This document shows, one piece after another, positions 1-8,221 of a DNA stretch of 36,570 bases. Below the pieces are notes generated by a model that did no database searches, had not been told where the DNA came from, and saw only the letters and a program-made list of their open reading frames with translations. The position numbers and the translations under genes are program-made. Each line of letters begins with the position of its first letter. The stretch's first letter is position 1. This DNA comes from Betaproteobacteria bacterium (GTDB lineage Bacteria; Pseudomonadota; Gammaproteobacteria; Burkholderiales; Burkholderiaceae_E): NCBI GenBank assembly GCA_018970865.1, contig JAGWVN010000028.1, positions 1 to 36,570 on the forward strand, given 5' to 3'.

Positions 1-459
1 CAGTTGCTTGGCAAGGCAATACCTATGGAGAGATTTGAAAAGTGATAATTTTACGAGGGAGCCTAGTCGGCCTTGTTTTACACCTAGACGGGTTACATAT
101 GCGATAGGGCTTGACGATATCTCCGATGGTAATTCAATATCATACTCAAGCTGCAAAGGTGAAGTTAGGTTTGTATCGATTCGCATCGTGCCAAGCGCGC
201 TGCCATCTGCCTTGCTCTCCGCGAGAATAATCAGTGAATTAGGATCTCTGTCTTGAGTTTCAGGCTTTTGCAGGTTTGCCATTAAGTTTGGCCAGTGTCT
301 GCCATAGGCTTCTGATCTGATGTAGACAGCCTTATTTAACTGCTCTTCATTTCTAACGATCCGAACCGTAAATGGGAGTCTGCCCGCGCCGAGGCGGCTA
401 TGGCTTCGATCTGCCAAGACTCCGCCAGATTGCGCTGCTAATTCGGGGTTCATTGTCAT
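1..459 (-). CDS. FeeM-type N-acyl amino acid synthase-like acyltransferase (5' part, runs off the window)
   Basis: Reading the minus strand from the ATG at 459 gives 153 sense codons with no stop up to base 1, so the gene continues beyond the window. Visible landmarks are FTVRIVRNEEQLNKAVYIRS (about residues 31-50), LIILAES then GTMRI in mid-protein, and YVTRLGVKQGRLG near the edge. This arrangement, an N-terminal basic strand with a YxxR element, a middle G-T-M-R-I strand and a T-R-L-G-V motif before a helix, resembles the GNAT-fold FeeM-like N-acyl amino acid synthases, relatives of acyl-homoserine-lactone synthases. Those enzymes join a fatty acyl group from acyl-ACP to an amino acid. A second in-frame ATG lies at 453, and neither start has a good ribosome binding site. 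The AT-rich codon use matches the divergent kinase gene and differs from the rest of the window. Family assignment is from memory of motifs on a partial protein, so an ordinary GNAT acetyltransferase remains possible. Confidence 0.6.
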   Translation of the reverse strand, partial: MTMNPELAAQSGGVLADRSHSRLGAGRLPFTVRIVRNEEQLNKAVYIRSEAYGRHWPNLMANLQKPETQDRDPNSLIILAESKADGSALGTMRIDTNLTSPLQLEYDIELPSEISSSPIAYVTRLGVKQGRLGSLVKLSLFKSLHRYCLAKQL

Positions 460-574
460 GATGTGTCTGCCAAGCTAGGATTCGATGAGTTTTTGGAGAG
501 GGTACCACGCTTCGGTCGAGTGTGATGTGGAACTTGGTATTGGAATTCGGGCGGGGGCTAATACCTTCGGATTA

Positions 575-604
575 TTGCGGACAATATACTATAAATCATA
601 TAAT
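575..604 (+). promoter_or_regulatory. Candidate sigma-70 promoter for the histidine kinase gene
   Basis: A TTGCGG -35-like element (575-580) is followed after 18 bases by a perfect TATAAT -10 box (599-604). This puts the transcript start near 611, about 45 bases before the kinase ATG. It sits in the AT-rich divergent gap (460-656). No equally clear promoter was found for the leftward acyltransferase-like gene. Confidence 0.45.
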
Positions 605-656
605 TAGCGATTTGTGTTTGTGGCTGTCGTGATTATATTGGGGCAAGGTGATCGAA

Positions 657-2456
657 ATGAATTCCCGATCAGTTGAATCGTCGCTCGAAGGCCGGCTCGG
701 ATGTTCCGAAGTGCTCGCCACTCGTCTTGATTTTGGTGCGACGATGAGTGTCTGGGCGGCTTTGTGCGGCGCCTTCGCGATTATTATTCTTTTGCTGTTT
801 GATGGGTTGAGTCGTATAAGTTCAGATTTGATTTTCGGGATCCGCTTGTCGATGCTTGGAGTATTGGCGACGATTTTATTATTATTCGCGTTCAGGCGCA
901 AATGGGTGATTGACCACTATTCGCCTGTTGTTGCTCTTGGTTGTGCTGTTTTCTTGGCCGGCATTCTTGCGCAGATATATGTTCCTGGCGTTCTCTCGCC
1001 TGAGTCCGGTTTTGATGTGATGCCAGTTGGGATGCTCGCGGTATTTATGATCTATACATTTCTGCGGTTGCCGGTAATTATAATAATTCCAATGGGGTTG
1101 ATATTTAGCGCGATACTTTTGATTGCTCTCGGTCGCGTCACTTCAGAGGCTGGGCTTTATAGATCAATCTTCTATCTCGGCGTTTGTAACCTGATTGGCT
1201 TGATTTTGTGCTACGAGCTCCGGCGTTATGAAAAGAGAGTTGGGGTTGAGAGGGCGAGGGCTCTTCAAGCGGAGTTGGAGGCCCGTACTCGAGCCGATGA
1301 ATGCTTGTCACTTCTTGAGACGCGTATGGCCCTTGTTGCTGGCATCAATCACGATCTTTCTCAGCCAGTTGTCGCGCTGGATGCCAGCGTTATGATGGCT
1401 ATTTCAACGCTTGAAAGGGGTGATTTATCAGGGGTTCGGAATGCTCTGCTTACCGCGAAAAATTCTCTAATTTATTTCAGAGATTCGCTATCCCATTTGC
1501 TACTTGTTGCGCGTGGAGTTGATGCCGACACTGTTGTAAGGGTTTCAGAAGTTGACGTCTGTGAGCTGCTGCGAACGCTCGTTAGCCAGTTTGATGCTCG
1601 TTCCGGTAGCGAGGAGTCTCAAATCAAGTGTAGATTTTCCTCGCCCAAGATTTTTGTGCTTTCGAATGCTGGTTATTTAAATCAGGTCGTTGCAAATATT
1701 GTCGGAAATGCAGTTAAGTTTTCGAAGTTTGGGGTGTCTGGTAAGGGTAGCGTGATTATTCGAGTGCGCGAGCATCATCAGATTTGTACGGTGGATATCA
1801 TCGATAATGGTCCTGGTATACCAGATGGAGATCGCGACAGAATTTGGGGATTGTATGAACGAGGCGCGCAACAATCTTTCGCGCCAGGTTCTGGTCTGGG
1901 CCTTGCTCTTGTGAAGTTTGCTATCGCACAGTTGCCCGATCACGCTATTACAATGAAGAGCTGGCTTGGCCGTGGGTCGCGTTTCCGCATATCAATGCCG
2001 GTGGCGCCTGCTATTGGACAAATTGATTTATTGGCTGTTGAGCCTTCGTGCGGTACGGGCGCGGTGCGTTCTTCTGTCATGGTTGTAGTTCAGGACGGGT
2101 TGGCTTTGGGTGGCGGCATCTCTCAGTTACTATCCGCATTGGGTCTGGATGTTGTTATTGTTAATATTAACGAGGCTCGTTGCGATATTTCGAAATTGAT
2201 AGCGAGTTCTGAGAGTGATCTTCGAGTCGTGGGGGTCGTTTATTGCGCAGATATTCTTCGCTTGGGTACTTGGCTACTCGACATGCGCTCGATGCCCCTT
2301 TTCGACGCTCAATCTTCCTCTGTTTTGGTGATTCCAATTCCTTCCTCAGAGGGCTGTCAGCAGGAGATTGTAGAAAAATTTCCGGACACAAAGATTCGAT
2401 GGATGCACCCTGGATTTGGTCCGATGGATTTGTTGAATGCCTTGGAGGGAAAGTAG
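657..2456 (+). CDS. Membrane sensor histidine kinase with degenerate C-terminal receiver domain
   Basis: The N-terminal ~190 residues hold about six hydrophobic segments (for example AFAIIILLLF and VIIIIPMGLIFSAILLIAL), forming a membrane sensor with no large periplasmic loop. A charged coiled linker leads to a DHp domain with H-box NHDLSQPV, the phospho-acceptor being His232 counted from this start. The catalytic domain has N-box NIVGNAVKFS, G1 box DNGPGIPD and G2 box GSGLGLALVK, so the kinase core looks intact. The last ~125 residues follow the fold pattern of a receiver, as in the HDLRQP-type hybrid kinases. However, the acidic pair, the phospho-accepting Asp and the conserved Lys are all missing; HPG stands where KP is usual. 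The ATG at 657 is chosen because AAGG (645-648) is well spaced before it; an in-frame GTG at 648 would add three residues. The gene diverges from the FeeM-like gene, so it may control or sense that product (inference). Confidence 0.85.
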   Translation: MNSRSVESSLEGRLGCSEVLATRLDFGATMSVWAALCGAFAIIILLLFDGLSRISSDLIFGIRLSMLGVLATILLLFAFRRKWVIDHYSPVVALGCAVFLAGILAQIYVPGVLSPESGFDVMPVGMLAVFMIYTFLRLPVIIIIPMGLIFSAILLIALGRVTSEAGLYRSIFYLGVCNLIGLILCYELRRYEKRVGVERARALQAELEARTRADECLSLLETRMALVAGINHDLSQPVVALDASVMMAISTLERGDLSGVRNALLTAKNSLIYFRDSLSHLLLVARGVDADTVVRVSEVDVCELLRTLVSQFDARSGSEESQIKCRFSSPKIFVLSNAGYLNQVVANIVGNAVKFSKFGVSGKGSVIIRVREHHQICTVDIIDNGPGIPDGDRDRIWGLYERGAQQSFAPGSGLGLALVKFAIAQLPDHAITMKSWLGRGSRFRISMPVAPAIGQIDLLAVEPSCGTGAVRSSVMVVVQDGLALGGGISQLLSALGLDVVIVNINEARCDISKLIASSESDLRVVGVVYCADILRLGTWLLDMRSMPLFDAQSSSVLVIPIPSSEGCQQEIVEKFPDTKIRWMHPGFGPMDLLNALEGK

Positions 2457-2505
2457 TGCGCTTAAGTTTGATTTGGATGAGCTATTGGTTCTACCAAGGT
2501 TGGCT

Positions 2506-3711
2506 TCACACCCTCTCCACCACCGTAGCAATCCCCATACCCCCACCCACGCAGAGCGTAACCAGTCCCCGCTTGAGGTTGCGGCGCTCCAGTTCGTCGA
2601 TCAGGGTTCCCAGGAGCATGGCGCCGGTGGCGCCCAGCGGGTGACCCATGGCAATTGCGCCGCCATTGACATTGACCTTCTCCTCGGGAACCTGCAGTTC
2701 CTGTATGAACCGCATGACCACGGCGGCAAATGCCTCGTTGACCTCGAAGAGGTCGATGTCGTCGACGGTCAACCCAGCCTTCTGAAGCGCCTTGCGGCTG
2801 GCGGGAGCCGGGCCGGTGAGCATGATGGTCGGGTCCGTACCCGTGAGCGCGGTGGCCAGGATCCGCGCCCGCGGAGCAAGCCCCAGACGCTTCGCGGCGG
2901 CTTCATTGCCGATCAGCACGAGCGCGGCGCCGTCGACGATGCCGGATGAATTGCCGGCGTGGTGCACATGCTCGATACGCTCCACCTGTGGATACTTCCG
3001 GAGCGCGACCGCGTCGAATCCCATGGCCCCCAGCTTGGCGAAGGAGGCGGGCAGTGCCGCCAGCGACTCCAGCGTGGCCTGCGGGCGGATGGTCTCGTCG
3101 CGTTCCAGGATCGGCAAGCCCAGCGCGTCGCGTACGGGCACCAGCGAGCGGCGGAAGTGCCCGGCCTGCGCGGCGGCTGCTGCCTTCTGGTGGGACCTGA
3201 CCCCGAATGCGTCGACTTCTTCCCGGGTGTAGCCATCCAGCGTGGCGATCAGGTCCGCCCCGATGCCCTGCGGCACGAAGCCGGTACGCAGGTTGGTCTC
3301 GGGATCTTGCGCCCAGGCGCCGCCATCGGAGCCCATGGGTACCCTGGACATCGACTCGACGCCGCCGGCAACGATCAGGTCTTCCCATCCTGAGCGCACT
3401 TTCTGCGCGGCCAGATTCACCGCCTCGAGGCCCGAAGCGCAGAAACGGTTGATCTGCACCCCGGCGACCTGCTCGCTCCAGCCGGCGGACAACGCCGCGG
3501 TCTTGGCGATGACCGCACCCTGCTCCCCCACCGGGCTCACCACGCCGAGGATGACATCCTCGACCTCGGCGGTATCGAATCGATGCCGCCGTTCGAGTTC
3601 ATGCATGAGGCCGGTCACCAGGCTGACCGGCTTGACCTCATGGAGCGAACCGCTGGCCTTGCCGCGGCCGCGCGGGGTGCGGATTGCGTCGAAGACGAAG
3701 GCTTCTGTCAT
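2506..3711 (-). CDS. Acetyl-CoA C-acyltransferase (thiolase)
   Basis: A 401-residue thiolase with all three catalytic landmarks: nucleophilic Cys91 in [10 protein letters not shown], His357 in [11 protein letters not shown] and the acid/base Cys387 in LCVGGGMG. It would cleave a 3-ketoacyl-CoA with CoA to give acetyl-CoA and a shortened acyl-CoA, or act in the reverse direction, in the cytoplasm. The frame stays open upstream to 3849, but homology starts at [17 protein letters not shown], so the ATG at 3711 is used. It diverges from an acyl-CoA dehydrogenase gene across 103 bases, suggesting a shared beta-oxidation role that could supply the thiolysis steps for the neighbouring catabolic cluster. 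The exact substrate (acetoacetyl-CoA or longer) cannot be read from the sequence. The 49-base gap to the convergent kinase gene shows no clear terminator and marks the change from AT-richer to GC-rich DNA. Confidence 0.9.
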   Translation of the reverse strand: MTEAFVFDAIRTPRGRGKASGSLHEVKPVSLVTGLMHELERRHRFDTAEVEDVILGVVSPVGEQGAVIAKTAALSAGWSEQVAGVQINRFCASGLEAVNLAAQKVRSGWEDLIVAGGVESMSRVPMGSDGGAWAQDPETNLRTGFVPQGIGADLIATLDGYTREEVDAFGVRSHQKAAAAAQAGHFRRSLVPVRDALGLPILERDETIRPQATLESLAALPASFAKLGAMGFDAVALRKYPQVERIEHVHHAGNSSGIVDGAALVLIGNEAAAKRLGLAPRARILATALTGTDPTIMLTGPAPASRKALQKAGLTVDDIDLFEVNEAFAAVVMRFIQELQVPEEKVNVNGGAIAMGHPLGATGAMLLGTLIDELERRNLKRGLVTLCVGGGMGIATVVERV

Positions 3712-3814
3712 TTGGAACTCCGGGGTCTGAGAGGGCGGCTGAACTGTCGGGTCTGCAGGCAAGTCTAATGGAAGAAACTGGTACCTTTGGCGGGTCACGA
3801 CACGGAGAACCACA

Positions 3815-4966
3815 ATGATCGACCGCACCCTCTTCAACGAGGACCACACGCTCTATCGCGATTCGCTGCGCCGCTTCCTCGAGACCGAGGTGGTGCCCCA
3901 TCACGCGGCCTGGGAGGACCAGGGCTATGTCGACCGCGAGGTGTGGACCAAGGCCGGCGCCAACGGCTTTCTCTGCTCTTCGATGCCGGAGCAGTACGGC
4001 GGCGCCGATGCCGACAAGCTCTACTCCGTGGTGCTGATGGAAGAGGTGGCGCGCGTGAACGCCACCGGGCTGGGCTTCGGGTTGCACTCCGAGATCGTCG
4101 CCCCGTACCTGAACCGCTATGGCACCGACGAGCAGAAGCAGCGCTTCCTGCCGCGCATGGCCAAGGGAGAGATCATCGGCGCCATCGCGATGAGCGAGCC
4201 CGCGGCCGGTTCCGACCTGCAGGGTGTGCGCACCACCGCCACCCGCAACGGCGATCACTATGTGCTGAACGGCTCCAAGACCTTCATCACCAACGGCTAC
4301 CTCGCCGACCTGGTGATCGTGGTTGCCAAGACCAACCCGGCGGCAGGCGCCAAAGGCACCAGTCTGCTTCTGGTGGAACGGGGCATGCCCGGGTTCGAGA
4401 AGGGCAAGCGGCTGAAGAAGGTGGGCATGAAGGCCCAGGACACCTCGGAGCTCTTCTTCGACAATGTGAAGGTGCCGGTGAGCAACCTGCTTGGCCGAGA
4501 GAATGAAGGCTTCATCTATCTCATGCAGGAGCTGCCCTGGGAGCGGCTGCAGATCGCCATCTCCGCGGTGGAGTCCGCGCAGGCGGCCATCGACTGGACG
4601 GTGGCCTATGTGAAGGAGCGCAAGGTCTTCGGCACCACCGTGTCGGCCTACCAGAACACGCGCTTCAAGCTGGCCGAGGCGCAGACCGAAGTCCAGGTTG
4701 CGCGGGTGTTCGTGGACAAGTGCATCGAGCTGCTGATGGCGGGCAAGCTCGACACCGCCACGGCCTCGATGGCGAAGTACTGGTGCTCCGACCTGCAGTG
4801 CAAGGTGATCGACGAGTGCGTGCAGCTGCATGGCGGCTACGGCTACATGTGGGAATACCCCATCGCCCGCGCCTACGCCGATGCCCGCGTGCAGCGCATC
4901 TACGGCGGCACGAACGAGATCATGAAGGAACTGGTCACCCGCTCGATGGGGCTGAGCGTCAAGTAG
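3815..4966 (+). CDS. Acyl-CoA dehydrogenase
   Basis: A 383-residue FAD-dependent acyl-CoA dehydrogenase that would introduce the alpha-beta double bond into an acyl-CoA, passing electrons to ETF. The FAD/substrate segment [12 protein letters not shown] (about 123-134), the GSKTFITNG strand and the C-terminal [13 protein letters not shown] and [12 protein letters not shown] elements are all present. At the position where medium-chain enzymes carry their catalytic Glu in a YEGT motif, this protein has Gly (YGGT). Glu243 in WERLQIA is placed like the alternative base on helix G in isovaleryl-CoA and long-chain dehydrogenases. A ribosome binding site (CGGAG) lies just before the ATG at 3815. It diverges from the thiolase gene and converges with dgkA after 11 bases. 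A branched or long-chain substrate is plausible, but its specificity is unknown. Confidence 0.92.
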   Translation: MIDRTLFNEDHTLYRDSLRRFLETEVVPHHAAWEDQGYVDREVWTKAGANGFLCSSMPEQYGGADADKLYSVVLMEEVARVNATGLGFGLHSEIVAPYLNRYGTDEQKQRFLPRMAKGEIIGAIAMSEPAAGSDLQGVRTTATRNGDHYVLNGSKTFITNGYLADLVIVVAKTNPAAGAKGTSLLLVERGMPGFEKGKRLKKVGMKAQDTSELFFDNVKVPVSNLLGRENEGFIYLMQELPWERLQIAISAVESAQAAIDWTVAYVKERKVFGTTVSAYQNTRFKLAEAQTEVQVARVFVDKCIELLMAGKLDTATASMAKYWCSDLQCKVIDECVQLHGGYGYMWEYPIARAYADARVQRIYGGTNEIMKELVTRSMGLSVK

Positions 4967-4977
4967 GCCGAGTCGCC

Positions 4978-5388
4978 TCAGCCGCTGGTGCTGAGCAGAC
5001 CGAACAGCACCGGCCCGGCGATGCCCGCCCAGGTGATCAGCACCAGCACCAGGGTGAGCATCACGGCGGCGCTGCCCAGATCCTTGGCGCGAGCCGCCAG
5101 CGGGTGGTCATCGAGGGAGATGAGATCCACGGTGGCCTCGATTGCGGAGTTGAGCAACTCCACGATCAGCACCAGAAGCAGCGAGCCGATCAGCAGCACG
5201 CGCTCCACCGCGCTGAAGGGCAGCAGCAGTGCGGCGGGCACCAGAACCGCCGCCAGGGCGAGTTCCTGGCGGAACGCGGCCTCGCGGCGGAAGGCGTCGC
5301 CGAGGCCCTGCAGCGAATAGCGCACCGCGGCTGCCAGGCGCCGCGGGCCGCCGCGGCTCTTGTGCGAGCTGGCCGGCGGCGTGCTCAT
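4978..5388 (-). CDS. dgkA: Diacylglycerol kinase DgkA
   Basis: A 136-residue integral membrane protein with three hydrophobic helices. It carries the signature VELLNSAIEATVDLI, with Glu77, Asn80 and Glu84 in the positions of the catalytic and metal-binding residues of E. coli DgkA, plus EAAFRQE near the first helix and ARAKDLGSAAV. It phosphorylates diacylglycerol to phosphatidic acid at the inner membrane, recycling lipid released during membrane-derived glycan or LPS modification. It starts 3 bases after the crotonase stop and so is probably transcribed with the leftward acyl-CoA catabolic genes, an unexpected partner for them. The N-terminal ~20 residues are polar and basic. Confidence 0.93.
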   Translation of the reverse strand: MSTPPASSHKSRGGPRRLAAAVRYSLQGLGDAFRREAAFRQELALAAVLVPAALLLPFSAVERVLLIGSLLLVLIVELLNSAIEATVDLISLDDHPLAARAKDLGSAAVMLTLVLVLITWAGIAGPVLFGLLSTSG

Positions 5389-5391
5389 CGC

Positions 5392-6171
5392 TCAACGGCC
5401 CTTGAACTGCGGGGGCCGCTTCTGAAGGAAGGCGGCCACGCCCTCACGGAAGTCTTCCGTCTTGCCGGCCTCGACCTGGAGGTCGGCTTCCAGCTCGAGC
5501 TGGGTGGCGAGATCACGCTGATGGCTGTCGTTGAGGGCCTGCTTGATCATGGCGTAGGCCCGGGTGGGCATGGCCGCCAGCCGCTGGGCCATCTCCTGGG
5601 CCTTGGGCAGCAGCTCGGCGTCCTCATGCACCTGCCACACCAGACCGAAGGCCTGCGCGTCCTGGGCGCTGATGCGATCGGCCAGGATGGCCATCGCGCG
5701 AGCGCGCACGTCGCCCACATAGCGGGGCAGGAACCAGGTGCTGCCGGCATCGGGCACCAGGCCGATCTTGGAGAAGGCCTGCAGGAAGCTCGCCGAGCGG
5801 CCGGCCAGAATGATGTCGCCGGCCATGGCGATGCTCATGCCCGCGCCAGCGGCCACGCCATTGACCGCGCTGATGATCGGCTTGGGCATGGCGCGCATGG
5901 CCAGGATCACCGGGTGATAGCGCTCGCGCAGCGTGGTGCCGGCATTGCCCGTGCCGCCGGACGAGGAGGCAAGGTCAGCGCCGGCAGAGAAGCCGCGGCC
6001 TGCGCCAGTGACCACCACCGCCCGGATTGCGGCGTCAGCCGCAGCCTTCTCGACCGCTTCGCGCAGCGCCAGCATCAGCGCGGTATTCAGCGCATTCAGG
6101 ACATCGGGGCGATTCAGCGTGATGGTGGCGACGGCGCCATCGACCTGATAAAGCACGGGGGAGTCGGACAT
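5392..6171 (-). CDS. Enoyl-CoA hydratase/isomerase family protein, PaaG-like
   Basis: A 259-residue crotonase-fold protein. It carries the oxyanion-hole segment GRGFSAGADL, the NGVAAGAGMS loop and the C-terminal trimerisation helix region ending EGVAAFLQKRPPQFKG. Neither Glu of classical hydratases is present: Ser stands at the first position (GAGMS) and Phe at the second (FLQAFSKIGL). The element KIGLVPDAGSTWFLP, with an Asp, is that of PaaG-type enzymes, which isomerise ring-epoxide or unsaturated CoA esters. In the Atu pathway a hydratase (AtuE) acts on the carboxylated enoyl-CoA, and this gene sits where that enzyme would be expected, 67 bases after the biotin carboxylase gene. So either it fills the AtuE role with another catalytic residue, or it is a double-bond isomerase and the hydratase lies elsewhere. 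The ATG at 6171 is the natural start of the homology (MSDSPVLYQ). Confidence 0.88.
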   Translation of the reverse strand: MSDSPVLYQVDGAVATITLNRPDVLNALNTALMLALREAVEKAAADAAIRAVVVTGAGRGFSAGADLASSSGGTGNAGTTLRERYHPVILAMRAMPKPIISAVNGVAAGAGMSIAMAGDIILAGRSASFLQAFSKIGLVPDAGSTWFLPRYVGDVRARAMAILADRISAQDAQAFGLVWQVHEDAELLPKAQEMAQRLAAMPTRAYAMIKQALNDSHQRDLATQLELEADLQVEAGKTEDFREGVAAFLQKRPPQFKGR

Positions 6172-6238
6172 CGGGAATCCTGTTCAGGGTGGTGTCGGGT
6201 TGGAAGATGGTGCGATGGGGCGATGCGTGGCGCGCCAC

Positions 6239-8212
6239 TCAGCCCGGCGACGCGGCCGGCTCGACCAGGGCGAGCAGACGCCCTGGCGAAACCTGCTGGC
6301 CTTCGGCGACGCCGATCTCGCGGATGGTACCGTCGATGGGCGACTCGATGCGGTGCTGCATTTTCATGGCCTCGATGGCGAGCAGCAGTTGCCCGCGCTG
6401 AACCTGTTCGCCCGGCTGAACGGCCAGCTTCACCACCAGCCCGTGCATGGCGCAGGCGATCCGGCCACTGGCCTTGCGCTCGCCGCGCGCGCCCTCGTGG
6501 GTGCGGTCGGTGAGGCTGGCGCATACGCCCAGGGCGTCGAGGCAGGCCACGCCGTTGCCCGCGTGCCAGTGCACCCGATGGCCGACGCCCTCGACCGTGG
6601 CCTGCAGCCAGCCCTGTGCAGCGGGCTCGAGCGCGACATCGATCACGGCTTCGCCCACCGTGATCTGGAAGCGGCCCGGCTCGCCGGTGCTGACCTGCAT
6701 GGGCTGCTGTTGCCCGGCCGCAGCCAGCAACAGGGGCCAGGCCCGGCGACCGGTGCTGGCGAAGTTGGCGAACTCGCCATAGGCTGCGCCGCTGGCCTGC
6801 ATCTGGCATGCGGCGGCGATCGCCCACCAGGCCGGACCCGGCGCCGGACGGGTGAAGGCATCGGCGTGCTGACCGAGCCACGCGGTGGACAGCCTGGGCG
6901 TGACGAAGGGCTCGGCCTGCAGGCACGCGATCAGGTAGTCGCGATTGGTGACCACGCCAAGCACCGAGGTTTCCGACAGGGCGGTGATCAAGGAGCGCCG
7001 CGCCGATTCCCGATCGGGACCGTGCGCGATCAGCTTGCCGATCATGGAGTCGTAGTGGGGCGGGATGACGGGACTGCGGGTGAGACCGTGATCTACCCGG
7101 ATGGCCCGCCCCTGAGGCAGTTGCCATGCCAGCACCACACCGGCCTGCGGCACGAAGCCGTTCCAGGCGTCTTCGGCGCACAGCCGGGCCTCGATGGCAT
7201 GGCCCTGCCAGCGAATCTGCTCCTGGCTGAGCGGGAGGGCCTCGCCTTGTGCGACCAGCAACTGCCACTCGACCAGGTCGAGGCCGGTGACGGCCTCGGT
7301 CACCGGATGCTCCACCTGCAGGCGGGTGTTCATCTCGAGAAAGTAGAAGCTTCCGTCGGGCGCCAGCAGGAACTCGATGGTGCCGGCGCCCTCGTAGCGC
7401 ACGGCCCGCGCCAGCTCGATGGCGGCCTGGCCCATCGCGTCGCGCAGCGCGGGGCTGACGCCCGGCCCGGGCGCCTCCTCGAGGATCTTCTGGTTGCGCC
7501 GCTGCGTGGAGCAGTCGCGCTCGCCAAGGTGAAGATAGTTGCCGTGGCTGTCGCCGAACACCTGGATCTCGACATGGCGGGCCTCGAGCACCAGCCGTTC
7601 GAGCAGCAGCTGGCCGCTGCCGAAGGAGGCTTCGGCCTCCTGGCGGGCGGCATCGAGCTGCTCGCGCAGCGCGCCTTCATCGTCGAGGGAGTCGATGCGG
7701 CGCATGCCACGGCCGCCGCCGCCGGCGGCCGCCTTGATCATGAGCGGCGCGCCCACGGCGCGGGCCTTCGCCAGCAGCGTGTCGGTGTCCTGCGCGGACC
7801 CGTTGTATCCGGGCAGGCAGGGCACGCCCACCGAGCGGGCGAGCTGCTTGCCCGCGGACTTGTTGCCCAGCGCCGCGATGGATTCGGGCGAGGGGCCCAC
7901 GAACACGATGCCGGCCTCACGACAGGCGCGCGAAAACGCCGCGCTCTCGGACAGGAAGCCGTAGCCCGGATGCACCGCCTGCGCGCCGCTGCGCCGGCAG
8001 GCGTCGAGGATGCGGTCGATGCGCAGATAGCTGTCGGCTGCTGGCGCCGCGCCGATCTCGATGTGGCTGTCGGCGAGCCGCACATGGAGCGCCTGGCGGT
8101 CAGCGCTGGAGCAGACCGCCACTGTGCGGATGCCCAGGCGGCGCGCGGTGCGGATGACGCGACAGGCGATCTCGCCGCGGTTGGCGACGAGCAGAGTCTG
8201 GATGCGTGCCAT
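6239..8212 (-). CDS. atuF: Biotin carboxylase/BCCP alpha subunit of an acyl-CoA carboxylase (geranyl-CoA carboxylase type)
   Basis: A 657-residue alpha subunit. The biotin carboxylase part has the N-terminal VANRGEIACRVIRTARRLGI, HPGYGFLSE, the ATP-grasp glycine loop KAAAGGGGRGM, ERDCSTQRRNQKILEEAPGPG and the metal-binding NTRLQVEHPVTE. A linker domain follows, then a C-terminal biotinyl domain whose AIEAMKMQ motif places the biotinylated Lys near residue 617. It carboxylates biotin with bicarbonate and ATP and hands CO2 to the carboxyltransferase encoded at 9402-11033. Domain order and length fit methylcrotonyl- and geranyl-CoA carboxylases alike. The symbol rests on the atuA and atuD-like neighbours, and LiuD-like function is the alternative. 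It follows the dehydrogenase gene by 9 bases in one leftward operon. Confidence 0.85.
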   Translation of the reverse strand: MARIQTLLVANRGEIACRVIRTARRLGIRTVAVCSSADRQALHVRLADSHIEIGAAPAADSYLRIDRILDACRRSGAQAVHPGYGFLSESAAFSRACREAGIVFVGPSPESIAALGNKSAGKQLARSVGVPCLPGYNGSAQDTDTLLAKARAVGAPLMIKAAAGGGGRGMRRIDSLDDEGALREQLDAARQEAEASFGSGQLLLERLVLEARHVEIQVFGDSHGNYLHLGERDCSTQRRNQKILEEAPGPGVSPALRDAMGQAAIELARAVRYEGAGTIEFLLAPDGSFYFLEMNTRLQVEHPVTEAVTGLDLVEWQLLVAQGEALPLSQEQIRWQGHAIEARLCAEDAWNGFVPQAGVVLAWQLPQGRAIRVDHGLTRSPVIPPHYDSMIGKLIAHGPDRESARRSLITALSETSVLGVVTNRDYLIACLQAEPFVTPRLSTAWLGQHADAFTRPAPGPAWWAIAAACQMQASGAAYGEFANFASTGRRAWPLLLAAAGQQQPMQVSTGEPGRFQITVGEAVIDVALEPAAQGWLQATVEGVGHRVHWHAGNGVACLDALGVCASLTDRTHEGARGERKASGRIACAMHGLVVKLAVQPGEQVQRGQLLLAIEAMKMQHRIESPIDGTIREIGVAEGQQVSPGRLLALVEPAASPG

Positions 8213-8221
8213 GGTGCGGGC

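Noticed and set aside
8-256. Rightward 82-codon open frame at the left edge
   Set aside because: It lies opposite the longer minus-strand frame 459-1, which carries acyltransferase-like motifs; the rightward product shows no domain.
3712-3849. 46-residue N-terminal extension of the thiolase
   Set aside because: Thiolase homology starts at the ATG at 3711; the extension would consume the divergent promoter gap and overlap the acyl-CoA dehydrogenase gene start.
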